From DAITPV01 sp050692555 (GTDB lineage Bacteria > Actinomycetota > UBA4738 > CALAEC01), in contig JBOGVS010000056.1 of assembly GCA_050692555.1 (NCBI GenBank), positions 1 to 13,599 of the forward strand: a DNA stretch of 13,599 nucleotides, written 5' to 3'. Position 1 is the first letter of the stretch; every line of letters begins with the position of its first letter. Of this stretch, positions 1 to 6,739 are shown one piece after another. The notes under the pieces are model-generated. The model did no database searches and was not told the DNA's origin. It saw nothing but the letters and a program-made list of their open reading frames with translations. The translations under genes were made by a program, and so were the position numbers.

Positions 1-126
1 CGCGCCATTGATCAGCACATCGCTCTCAACAACGCGCACCCCAAGCCGTTCGAGTGGCAGGCCTGCGCGGACCTCATCCTCGCCAAGGTGGCCCGTTGTA
101 AAGAAGCGTTAGATGCAGAACACTAG
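1..126 (+). CDS. IS630-family transposase, C-terminal end (5' part outside window)
   Basis: Frame 1 is open from the window edge and encodes 41 residues ending in TAG at 124..126. The tail carries NNAHPKPFEW followed by ADLILAKVAR. This matches the conserved end of IS630-family DDE transposases, which typically reads NPKPFxWTxxADxILxKVxR and lies after the last catalytic Glu. The catalytic triad itself is outside the window, so activity cannot be judged. The stop codon sits inside CTAG (123..126). IS630/Tc1-type elements insert at TA, often in CTAG, and their terminal repeats commonly reach the transposase stop, so the element may end here; that last point is inference. It faces the polysaccharide operon tail to tail. 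Confidence 0.8.
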   Translation, partial: RAIDQHIALNNAHPKPFEWQACADLILAKVARCKEALDAEH

Positions 127-285
127 GTAGTGAACCCAGTGAGGGGGATGGGCCGCGGGAGGTATGTTCGGCCTGCTCAGGTCGCCGGTTCTCCTCACCC
201 CTGCACATGCCCAGAAGGCACGTATCCTCGCCCCTCTTGACTGAGACCTGCGTTCCCCAAGCAGGTGCCCAGGGATCAATCGACC
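127..285. other. intergenic stretch between IS630 end and operon end, no gene seen
   Basis: These 159 bases separate the IS630 transposase stop from the deacetylase stop on the other strand. A perfect 6-base inverted repeat with a 9-base loop (ACCTGC at 246..251, GCAGGT at 261..266) is the only hairpin noticed. It has no T-run on either side, so it does not look like an intrinsic terminator. A 26-codon ATG ORF at 164..244 has a purine-rich upstream sequence but no recognisable product. Confidence 0.5.
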
Positions 286-1113
286 TCACAGCTCAGCGCT
301 CAGCGCCCGGGGGGAAGGCGTGGTCATGCCCCACTTCCAGGGTCCCCGCCCCAGGGCCCGGTAGAGCAGGGCCTCTCCATCCAGGAGGCCGGCGACCTTG
401 GCCCGGAAGAAGGTCCGGCCCTCGCTCCTGAGGACGGGTGTCCTTCCCAGCCGGTGGGGGTAGATCTGGCCCCGGCGATTCGTTCGCCACGCATCCAGGG
501 CTGCCGTCTCGAACAGCCGAGCGACAACCCGTCTCGCCGGGAGGGAAGCAACGCACCAGGGATACGCGAAGTGCCGGCACTCCACACCCAGCCGATCTTC
601 GATCAGCTCCTTGCACCCTCTGATCTCCGCTTCGGCCTCAACCCATCCGGCTCGGGCGAGGTTGACGTGGCTGTGAGTGTGGGCACCCACCTCCACCAAC
701 CCGGTGCTCACCGCCTCCCGGAGCTGGGACCACGTCAGGGCGTGTCCGTCGGGGGCGCTACGCTCCCCGGCCACCAACCCGGAGGCCAGGTAGAGCACTG
801 CCGGCATCTTGAACTGCACCAAGAGAGGCACGACATGCTCGTGGAAGTCCCGGTAGCCATCGTCGAACGTGAGGACGATCCCACCCCCATTCCCTCCGGA
901 TACCGCCTCGTCCAGGGTCAGCACTCGTTCTCGAGCCTGGAGGTCGGCAAGCTGAGACGTGAATGCGCTGACCGGGAGATCGATCTCCCTGCCCCCGGCC
1001 CCCACCCGGTGGTACAGAAGAATCACCACATCCCCGGGGCCCCGGCGATCCTTCAGGCCCAGCGGCAGCACCGCGGCCTTGGCCGCTCTACGAATCATCG
1101 TCTTAGTTCCCAT
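286..1113 (-). CDS. polysaccharide deacetylase (NodB / carbohydrate esterase 4 type)
   Basis: This 275-residue protein has a NodB homology domain. YHRV is at residues 34-37. The metal- and base-bearing TFDDGY motif is at 82-87, with D84 and D85. The second motif, HTHSH at 145-149, supplies the two metal-ligand histidines H145 and H149. FAYPW is at 182-186. Family members remove N- or O-acetyl groups from polysaccharide or amino-sugar substrates using a divalent metal. There is no clear signal peptide: residues 6-20 are a short basic/hydrophobic stretch. It may therefore act in the cytoplasm or at the membrane on intermediates rather than outside the cell (inference). The ATG overlaps the end of the upstream membrane-protein gene by 11 bases and has a strong ribosome site. 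It is the last gene of the operon. Confidence 0.9.
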   Translation of the reverse strand: MGTKTMIRRAAKAAVLPLGLKDRRGPGDVVILLYHRVGAGGREIDLPVSAFTSQLADLQARERVLTLDEAVSGGNGGGIVLTFDDGYRDFHEHVVPLLVQFKMPAVLYLASGLVAGERSAPDGHALTWSQLREAVSTGLVEVGAHTHSHVNLARAGWVEAEAEIRGCKELIEDRLGVECRHFAYPWCVASLPARRVVARLFETAALDAWRTNRRGQIYPHRLGRTPVLRSEGRTFFRAKVAGLLDGEALLYRALGRGPWKWGMTTPSPRALSAEL

Positions 1114-2170
1114 GGGTCTCCCTCGGAACCGGAATCGTGGCCGCTCCCACCAGCGCTGCAGCCGCCAACGGGATCGCGGCGAAGTGCAAGACGTAGTCGA
1201 CGGTGGCGTGGATCCCCAGGCCGGCCAGGGCCACCGCTCCCAGGCCGGTCATGCTCAGCGGCCCAGCCAGCCGCAGACGGGCGAACCCCCACAGGAACAG
1301 CAAGACCAGCAGGACCAGGCCGGGCAGCCCGGTCTCCGCCCCCTGCTGGAGGAACCCGTGATGAGCCCAGCGAGCCTCGACGTTTGACGAACCCGTGGGG
1401 CTGGCCTGGTCGAACCGGCCGGGGCCGACTCCCGTTAGCGGGCGGGCCGTCATCATGTCCAGGGCTTCGTTCCACAGGACCAGCCGCCGTTCGGTCAGGG
1501 TCGCGTCGGCCAGCCGATCCAGAGTCCCCGTGCGTTCCCCCGGCTCGTACGCCGTGCCCAGCGCCACCGTGAGCAGCAGGGCGCCGAGAACCAGAGCAGC
1601 GCATGTCGCCACCGCGGCCCGCGCCCCATTCGGGCCGTGCCGGGCGACAACCCAAGCGGGGAGCGACAGCACCAACACCCCGGCGGTGATCGATCCCGAC
1701 GCCAGGGGCACCGCCGCGAACGCCACCGCCGAAACGACCCCCACCCCCAGCGCTCGAGGGTGCGCAACCGCCAGCATCAGCCCGGCTATCGAGGCCTGGA
1801 AGAAGAAGGCTCCGGTGGCGTTCTGGTATCCGAATGGCCCACTCAGCGGCCCGCCGGTCAGGATGTCCGGAAGGTCGAACACGAGGAGCATCCCCGCGAC
1901 GCCCACCAGGAGCCCGGGGACCGCCCACGGCCTCCGCCTGCCCATCGTCCGCGCCACCGCATAAGAGCCGGCGCAGCCGAGGATCAGAGCTGAGGGCGGG
2001 CCGGCCTCTCCCCCGGACCGGGCCGCCGAGAACCAGGTCCACGCGATCGCGGTTCCAAACAGGACCAGCCCGACGGCGTTCAGCCATCCGACCCCGGGCC
2101 GTCCAGGTCTACGCTCTCGTTCTGCTGTTGGTGCCGAGCGGTCCCTAGGCCGGGGCCCGGCCTGCGTCAT
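1103..2170 (-). CDS. O-antigen ligase / polymerase family membrane protein (Wzy_C type)
   Basis: The predicted 355-residue protein has about ten hydrophobic segments, roughly at 29-47, 60-75, 82-98, 117-136, 140-156, 160-177, 186-205, 283-298, 308-322 and 327-345. A large loop lies at about 206-282. That loop and its edges carry the Wzy_C signature: RRLVLWNEALDMM, PLTGVGPGRF at 244-253, and HHGFLQQGAETGLPG at 270-284. An earlier GYQNATG is at 114-120, and DYVLHF near 325-330 is typical of exopolysaccharide-cluster members. The family either polymerises lipid-linked repeat units or transfers glycans to an acceptor; sequence alone does not separate the two. The frame is open further upstream to 2359, but that would overlap the GNAT gene with low-complexity Pro/Arg/Gly sequence. 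The ATG at 2170, 17 bases after the GNAT stop, is therefore chosen. Its ribosome site is weak. Confidence 0.82.
   Translation of the reverse strand: MTQAGPRPRDRSAPTAERERRPGRPGVGWLNAVGLVLFGTAIAWTWFSAARSGGEAGPPSALILGCAGSYAVARTMGRRRPWAVPGLLVGVAGMLLVFDLPDILTGGPLSGPFGYQNATGAFFFQASIAGLMLAVAHPRALGVGVVSAVAFAAVPLASGSITAGVLVLSLPAWVVARHGPNGARAAVATCAALVLGALLLTVALGTAYEPGERTGTLDRLADATLTERRLVLWNEALDMMTARPLTGVGPGRFDQASPTGSSNVEARWAHHGFLQQGAETGLPGLVLLVLLFLWGFARLRLAGPLSMTGLGAVALAGLGIHATVDYVLHFAAIPLAAAALVGAATIPVPRETHGN
1118..1124 (-). promoter_or_regulatory. ribosome binding site of the deacetylase gene
   Basis: GAGGGAG lies 4 bases before the ATG at 1113, inside the end of the upstream gene. It supports that ATG over the in-frame Met at residue 6. 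Confidence 0.6.
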
Positions 2171-2187
2171 CCTTGTTCCCGGCCGTC

Positions 2188-3222
2188 TCAGAACACCTCC
2201 AGGTCGCCCAGGGACAGGGCCCACGAGGACCATCGAGTCGGATCGGGGGCCAGTTCCCCTTCGAGGGGATTCACCACCAACCTCAGGGGACCCGGGACCG
2301 GCAAGAACCCCCGCCTGCGGGCGGCCCGAAGGGCGGCCGAGTCGGGAGGGAAGGAGCATGCGACGTGGTCGACCGGAGCCGCGGTCACCACCCGGCGGAG
2401 CAACCTCGAGGCCGTCAGCCGGTCATTCGGTGGGACCAGGAGATCGGCCACCGTGGTCTCCCATAGGCCGTCGCGCGGCCGGACCCTGAAGAAGGCCATC
2501 CCTCGAATGATCCCCTGGGAGGTCTCCTGGAGGACCCGGTAGCCCAGGTGGGGAGCCGCCCCGTACCTCCACCCCAAGTAATCGAGGTTTCGAGGAGTGA
2601 CCAGGCGTCCACCGTCCTGGCGAAGCTCCTCCAGGAGCCGGCTCAGGGACCCCGTGTCGGCAAGGGCCTCGGCGGCGGTGGGCGCATCGACGTCCGGGGC
2701 CTCAGGATCCGGAGAAGCCCCCGGCCTCGCCCATCCAAGACCTCTGAGAAACCGAGCCGGCCGACGGATCCGGACGAACAGCGGGATCCTCCGTACCGAC
2801 CGCCACCCCATCTTCAGATAGCCCGGCCCGCTCTTCGCGTTCGGTGTGTTGAAGACCAGGTCGCAGTGGCCGCGCAACTGCTCCAGAGCCGCGGTGGTGA
2901 GGCGGGTGAATATCCCCAGTCGCTGGAACTCGGGGTGGGTTGCGGTATCCACCGCCCGCACGGCACGGACCGCGCGGCCGCCTGCCTCGAACTCCCACCG
3001 CATGAAGGCTCGTAGTCCGACGATCTGCCCCCCGGCCTCCGCCACGAGCATCAGCGAGTGCCCGAACGGGTTGGCCAGATGTTTCCACCGAAAGAACTCT
3101 GGGGTTCGCGATCCGGGCGGGCCTGGGCCAAGCGACGCCTTCAGCAAGTCGAGCACGCCGGCTTCGTCATCTTCTCTGAACGGGCGGACGTCGATCCGCA
3201 CCTGCTCGGTCGTCGTGCTCAC
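2188..3222 (-). CDS. GNAT-family acyltransferase with two GNAT-like halves
   Basis: This 344-residue protein has a recognisable N-terminal GNAT domain. It starts VRPFREDDEAGVLDLL at 8-23, has a strand pair around VAEAGGQIVGL at 60-70, and has an acetyl-CoA loop region VDTATHPEFQRLGIF at 91-105. TPNAKSGPGYLKMGW at 126-140 is a pattern common in polysaccharide-locus acetyltransferases. A second, weaker GNAT-like half follows (about 200-320), repeating the WR...GYRVL...GIIRGMAFF layout. The likely role is acylation of an amino sugar or hydroxyl in the glycan, in the cytoplasm before export; the substrate is unknown. The frame is open far upstream, but the GTG at 3222 overlaps the preceding stop as GTGA and has a GAGGTG ribosome site, which decides the start. 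It pairs functionally with the nearby deacetylase. Confidence 0.82.
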   Translation of the reverse strand: MSTTTEQVRIDVRPFREDDEAGVLDLLKASLGPGPPGSRTPEFFRWKHLANPFGHSLMLVAEAGGQIVGLRAFMRWEFEAGGRAVRAVRAVDTATHPEFQRLGIFTRLTTAALEQLRGHCDLVFNTPNAKSGPGYLKMGWRSVRRIPLFVRIRRPARFLRGLGWARPGASPDPEAPDVDAPTAAEALADTGSLSRLLEELRQDGGRLVTPRNLDYLGWRYGAAPHLGYRVLQETSQGIIRGMAFFRVRPRDGLWETTVADLLVPPNDRLTASRLLRRVVTAAPVDHVACSFPPDSAALRAARRRGFLPVPGPLRLVVNPLEGELAPDPTRWSSWALSLGDLEVF

Positions 3223-4319
3223 CCCAGCACCTCGGAGTACACGGCCTCGATCCGGTGGACCGCGTCTCGGATGTCGAATCCCGCCGCCCTTTGCCTCGCG
3301 TTTCTCCCGAGCCGCTGTCGCAGCTCGCGGTCGCGCAGCAGCATGGTCAGACGCTCGGCCAGGGCCGAGGGATCCCCGGGGGGCACCAGGAAACCATCCC
3401 TCGCTTCCGTGACGACCTCCGGTTGCCCGCCGACGGCCGTGACGACCACCGGCTTCCCCAGCGACATGGCCTCCATGAGGGCGATGGACAGGCCCTCGTA
3501 GAGGGAGGGCAAGCAGAAGACGTCGAACGTGCCGGCGACTCGAGGGACGTCCTCTCGAAACCCGGCGAAGACGACGTTCCCGTTCAGCCCCATCTCCCTT
3601 GCTCGAGAACGCATCTCGTCCTCCAGGGGCCCCGTGCCCACGAACACGAACCGCACATCGGGGACGGCCGCTCGCACTCGGAGCGCGGCGTGGAGCAGGT
3701 GACCGTGCCCCTTGTGCGCCTTGAAGTTGGCGACGGTTCCCACGACCGGGGCGTCGTCCGGGATCCCCAGTTCCTGGCGGATCCCGTTGGGTCCGTCCCA
3801 CCCGGAGACGGCGTCCGGATCGAGCCCGTGGTACAGGGTCTCGACCGGAGGCATCCGGCGGCTCCGCAGCCCACGCGGGTACCTGATGGACTCCCGAACC
3901 TGTTCCGAGACGGCGAAGACATGGTCGCTTCGAGGGAACGTCAGGACGTTCGCCCAGTACGTGGCGCGGTGGTAGCGATCCCACACGTTGTGCTCCGTGT
4001 ACACCCGTCGCATGCGTGCGGGAAGTGCTAGGCGGGAGCCGACCGCCGGCAACGGCGAATGGGAGTGAACGAGCTCGATCCTCCGTCGGCGAACGAGATC
4101 CCGGAGTCGCGTGAGCCAGCCCGGCCCGCGGGCTCCATCGAGGCAGTGAACGGGCATCCCGGTCTTCTCCAGGGAACCGACCAGCGCGTTCTTCCACGGA
4201 AGCAGGTACGCGACCTCGTACTCGAACCGGTCCCGATCGAGGTGGGAGGCAGCACTCAGCAGAAGCTGTTCGGCTCCGCCCCGCCCAAGGCCCTTGATCA
4301 GGAGCAGGATGCGGTTCAC
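3219..4319 (-). CDS. GT4-family glycosyltransferase
   Basis: This 366-residue GT-B enzyme has the N-terminal acceptor half ILLLIKGLGRGGAEQLL at 4-20, the usual G-rich loop after strand 1. The donor half includes VGTVANFKAHKGH at 193-205, with a basic residue expected to contact the donor phosphate, and VFVGTGPLEDEM at 225-236. The EX7E motif is YEGLSIALMEAM, with E275 and E283. These are hallmarks of retaining GT4 enzymes using nucleotide-sugar donors at the cytoplasmic face. The donor and acceptor cannot be read from sequence. It starts with GTG at 4319, overlapping the previous stop as GTGA, and ends in a GTGA overlap with the GNAT gene, so it sits in a translationally coupled trio. Length is normal for the family and no defects are seen. 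Confidence 0.92.
   Translation of the reverse strand: MNRILLLIKGLGRGGAEQLLLSAASHLDRDRFEYEVAYLLPWKNALVGSLEKTGMPVHCLDGARGPGWLTRLRDLVRRRRIELVHSHSPLPAVGSRLALPARMRRVYTEHNVWDRYHRATYWANVLTFPRSDHVFAVSEQVRESIRYPRGLRSRRMPPVETLYHGLDPDAVSGWDGPNGIRQELGIPDDAPVVGTVANFKAHKGHGHLLHAALRVRAAVPDVRFVFVGTGPLEDEMRSRAREMGLNGNVVFAGFREDVPRVAGTFDVFCLPSLYEGLSIALMEAMSLGKPVVVTAVGGQPEVVTEARDGFLVPPGDPSALAERLTMLLRDRELRQRLGRNARQRAAGFDIRDAVHRIEAVYSEVLG
3228..3233 (-). promoter_or_regulatory. ribosome binding site deciding the GTG start of the GNAT gene
   Basis: GAGGTG lies 5 bases before the GTG at 3222, within the last codons of the upstream glycosyltransferase. It supports a short GNAT protein over the very long upstream open frame. 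Confidence 0.6.
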
Positions 4320-5488
4320 CGGCCCGCGACCTCCCGGTAGACCTCCAGATATCGAGGTGCGATCCGCCGAATGTCGAACAGCTCACTACAGCGCGACCGA
4401 GCCGCAGCCCCCATGCGCTGGAGAAGGGCCGGATCGCCCAGGATGGCGGTGGCACTACGGGCAAGCCCCGCGACGTCCCCGGGCTGAACAAGGAGCCCGG
4501 TCTCCCGGTCGGCCACCACTTCCGACACTCCGGCGACCGAGTACGCAGCCACTGGGAGTCCTGCCATCCCGGCTTCGATGACGCTCGCGGGCATCCCTTC
4601 CATTCCATCGCTTCGACTTGCGAAAACCAGGACATCGCCCGCAGCCAGGAGATCCGGAACGTCCTTTCGGGGCCCGACCAGCAGGACGCGACCTCGCAGC
4701 CCGCGCTCGTCGATCGCCGTCTGGATTGCCTGGTGCATCGGGCCGCCACCGATCACCAGGTGAACGACATCGGAGCGTTCCCGGGCCACACGCGTCGAGA
4801 CGTCGAGGTGGGCCAATGGGTCCTTCTCCCACGTGAGAGCCCCCAGCGACACGAGAACGGCGCGGTTTGGCTCGATGCCGAGGGCCCGGCGCGTTTCCTC
4901 GCGGCTCGTGGTGGGCTTCATCCGCTGCGGATCGACGCCGTTGGGGATGGTGACTACCCGAGCCGGTGACAACCGGAAGATGTCCACGGTTTCCTGCCGG
5001 ACGGCCTCGGCAACCGCGACCACCCGGGATGCTCGGCGGATCAGGGCCCCATACGCAGCCCGCGGGGCCCCGCGGGCGAGGCGCCGGGGAGCCGCGCCGA
5101 TCCTTCGGTACACGACCGGGACACGCGGTGCGGCTCGTGTCGCGGAGACCGCGTACTTCAGAGGCTCTCCCCCGTGGGCCTGGATCACGTCGGGACGCCA
5201 CCGCCGCACCAGGGCTCGAAGTCTCCACAGCGCTCCCAGATGCATGCGGAGACCCGGGAGGCTTGAGCCGTTGCCACCCAGTGCCGCCCACGGTGCATCG
5301 AACTGAGCCGCCGGCCCCGCCGACCCCCGAAGGATGGCGACCATCTGATCCTCGGTGCTGGCGCTCAGTCCTCGGACCAGGTCTCCGGCGAACATCTCCG
5401 CGCCCCGCAGCTCGGAGGTCGCCACGACATGGAGGATCCGCAAGCCATCGGCGCGTGCGCGCCCGGAGGGCAGTTCAGAATCTCGCAT
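4316..5488 (-). CDS. GT4-family glycosyltransferase
   Basis: This 390-residue GT-B protein has the acceptor-half start LRILHVVATSELRGAEMFA at 16-34. The hinge region reads VVTIPNGVDPQRM at 178-190, a GT4 landmark. The donor-half segment is VLVSLGALTWEKDP at 211-224, then VIGGGPM at 245-251. The EX7E pair is in DGMEGMPASVIEAGM, with E297 and E305. It should transfer a sugar from a nucleotide donor to a lipid-linked intermediate, with retention of configuration. It begins 62 bases after the WbsX-like gene with only a weak ribosome site, one of the two looser junctions in the operon. It ends in a GTGA overlap with the next GT4 gene. The first 15 residues are extra relative to strand 1 and are not conserved-looking. 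Confidence 0.92.
   Translation of the reverse strand: MRDSELPSGRARADGLRILHVVATSELRGAEMFAGDLVRGLSASTEDQMVAILRGSAGPAAQFDAPWAALGGNGSSLPGLRMHLGALWRLRALVRRWRPDVIQAHGGEPLKYAVSATRAAPRVPVVYRRIGAAPRRLARGAPRAAYGALIRRASRVVAVAEAVRQETVDIFRLSPARVVTIPNGVDPQRMKPTTSREETRRALGIEPNRAVLVSLGALTWEKDPLAHLDVSTRVARERSDVVHLVIGGGPMHQAIQTAIDERGLRGRVLLVGPRKDVPDLLAAGDVLVFASRSDGMEGMPASVIEAGMAGLPVAAYSVAGVSEVVADRETGLLVQPGDVAGLARSATAILGDPALLQRMGAAARSRCSELFDIRRIAPRYLEVYREVAGR
4329..4335 (-). promoter_or_regulatory. ribosome binding site for the GT4 gene starting at 4319
   Basis: GGGAGGT lies 9 bases before the GTG start, inside the upstream glycosyltransferase gene. The spacing is slightly long but the match is good. Confidence 0.5.
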
Positions 5489-5550
5489 GGTTGTCCGTTC
5501 CGAAAGGAGTTCGCTCGGTCACCCAGCGGTGCATGTGGTGGAAGGTCGGT

Positions 5551-6726
5551 CTAGGGTCCTCTGCCTTCCCGCCCGCTCACCGCCATCCTGGCCGTCGCAG
5601 ATGCGACGCCGCCGATCGCTCGCCTGGTGGCTTCTAGGTGCTCCCGTCCCCACCGCCGGGAAGGCTCCAACACGCTCCCCTCGGCCCACTCGTTCCACGC
5701 GTTGATGAACACCAGGTTCTGGTCAGGGCTCGGCGGCCGGAAGGACGTCAGGGCCGACCGGAGCCACCGCTCATAGTGCGCCGGGGTGGCGTCTTTGAGG
5801 ATCACGCCGTCGTCGTGCCGCCGGGGGCTGTTGTCCCAGGATGGAGTGATGCCCGGGAACCGCGGGTACGGCACGCTCGGTTTCCGGAGCATCCGGTCCA
5901 CCACGTCCCGGTAGTCGAAGATCCGGTGACGCCCGTAGGCTCGGTTGGACAAGCCCAGGCTTCGGAGGATCCGCCACCCCCGCCCTCGCCGAAGAGCTCG
6001 TCCCAACCGGGCCCAGTCGGGCTGGAACTCGACCGCGGCATCGAAGCCAAGCGGCCGAGGGTCCCCGCGCTCCTGGCCGAAGCTCTCAACCCGGCACAGG
6101 TACAGCTCTCCGATGCCAAGCCGCCGGGCCTCCTCCCTCCAGGCCGCCGTCGTGCGGCGGGGGTCGGGAAGCCTTCCCGCGCGATAGACCAGGAACACCG
6201 GCCTTTCGTCCACACGGATGTATCGTTCGTCGGCGAACGCTCCCGCCAACCACCGGATGTGTTCGCGGTCGTCCTTCTCTGAGTACTCTTGCCGAAGCAA
6301 GTGCTCATCGCCTCCACCGGTCCATGCCCTGGTCCAGTCCTCGTTGGCCCAGCAGAGCGCGAAGGGGAAGTCGGGCCGCCCGGAGGCCAGCACCTCCTCG
6401 AACGGCCGCCCCAGCAGGCGACGGCCGTTGAACCAGTAGTGGTAGTAGCAGAAACCGTGGATCCCATGGTCCCGAGCGAGCCGGGCCTGCTGCTCCCGGA
6501 CCTCCGGGACGCGCAGGTCGTAGAAGCCCAGGTCGGCCGGGAGTCGAGGCTGGTCGTGACCGGGGAACAGCGCCCCGGCCCGAACGACGTTCGTCCACTC
6601 GGTAAACCCCGGTCCCCACCATTCATCGTTCTCGGGGATGGGGTGGAACTGCGGAAGGTAGAATGCCAGGACGCGGTGCGGGGCGTCGGTCGTCAGCGCC
6701 AAGGCCGATGCGACCCCCTTCTCCAT
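5551..6726 (-). CDS. WbsX-type / GH99-like glycan-active protein
   Basis: This 391-residue protein matches the family annotated as WbsX-like glycosyltransferase (PF14307) with GH99-like fold. The signatures are RVLAFYLPQFHPIPENDEWW at 18-37, then GPGFTEWTNV at 38-47, GFCYYHYWFNGRRLL at 91-105, CWANEDWTRAW at 125-135, TPSWDN at 294-299, and NAWNEWAEGSVLEP at 342-355. The last motif holds E346 and E349, spaced like the catalytic acid pair of GH99 endo-mannosidases. The family occurs in rhamnan and O-antigen loci; whether members make or cut glycosidic bonds is poorly established. No signal peptide is seen, so action in the cytoplasm is likely. The ATG is 13 bases after the upstream stop with a very strong ribosome site. 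The C-terminal 20 residues look like a dispensable tail. Confidence 0.87.
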   Translation of the reverse strand: MEKGVASALALTTDAPHRVLAFYLPQFHPIPENDEWWGPGFTEWTNVVRAGALFPGHDQPRLPADLGFYDLRVPEVREQQARLARDHGIHGFCYYHYWFNGRRLLGRPFEEVLASGRPDFPFALCWANEDWTRAWTGGGDEHLLRQEYSEKDDREHIRWLAGAFADERYIRVDERPVFLVYRAGRLPDPRRTTAAWREEARRLGIGELYLCRVESFGQERGDPRPLGFDAAVEFQPDWARLGRALRRGRGWRILRSLGLSNRAYGRHRIFDYRDVVDRMLRKPSVPYPRFPGITPSWDNSPRRHDDGVILKDATPAHYERWLRSALTSFRPPSPDQNLVFINAWNEWAEGSVLEPSRRWGREHLEATRRAIGGVASATARMAVSGREGRGP

Positions 6727-6729
6727 CGA

Positions 6730-6738
6730 CCCCCTCCC
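6730..6738 (-). promoter_or_regulatory. strong ribosome binding site of the WbsX/GH99-like gene
   Basis: GGGAGGGGG lies just before the ATG at 6726, within the 13-base gap after the upstream stop. It is the most purine-rich ribosome site noted in the operon. Confidence 0.6.
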
Positions 6739-6739
6739 C

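Noticed and set aside
164..244. 26-codon ATG ORF with GGGAGG-like upstream sequence on the + strand
   Set aside because: The ribosome-like sequence is almost against the ATG, the peptide is unrecognisable, and such ORFs are expected by chance.
246..266. Inverted repeat ACCTGC / GCAGGT downstream of the operon end, considered as terminator
   Set aside because: The stem is only 6 bases with a 9-base loop and no T-run in either direction.
265..1572. 435-codon open frame on the + strand
   Set aside because: It is antisense to the deacetylase and the Wzy_C gene, both of which carry clear family motifs. Its translation is Pro/Arg/Gly/Ser-rich with no domain, typical of a high-GC shadow frame.
1095..2087. 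330-codon frame on the - strand overlapping the Wzy_C gene
   Set aside because: It lacks hydrophobic segments or motifs, while the alternative frame encodes a full Wzy_C membrane protein.
3255..4031. 258-codon frame on the + strand
   Set aside because: It is antisense to a GT4 gene with an intact EX7E motif; the translation shows no family features.
3223..4749. Long upstream extension of the GNAT frame on the - strand
   Set aside because: It overlaps two well-supported GT4 genes, and its translation is low-complexity Arg/Pro/Gly sequence. The GTG at 3222 with GTGA overlap and ribosome site is the natural start.
5475..5534. 19-codon ATG ORF in the gap before the GT4 gene starting at 5488
   Set aside because: Unlike the 7945..8010 mini-ORF, it has no stop/start overlap with either neighbour, and it runs into the next gene in a different frame.
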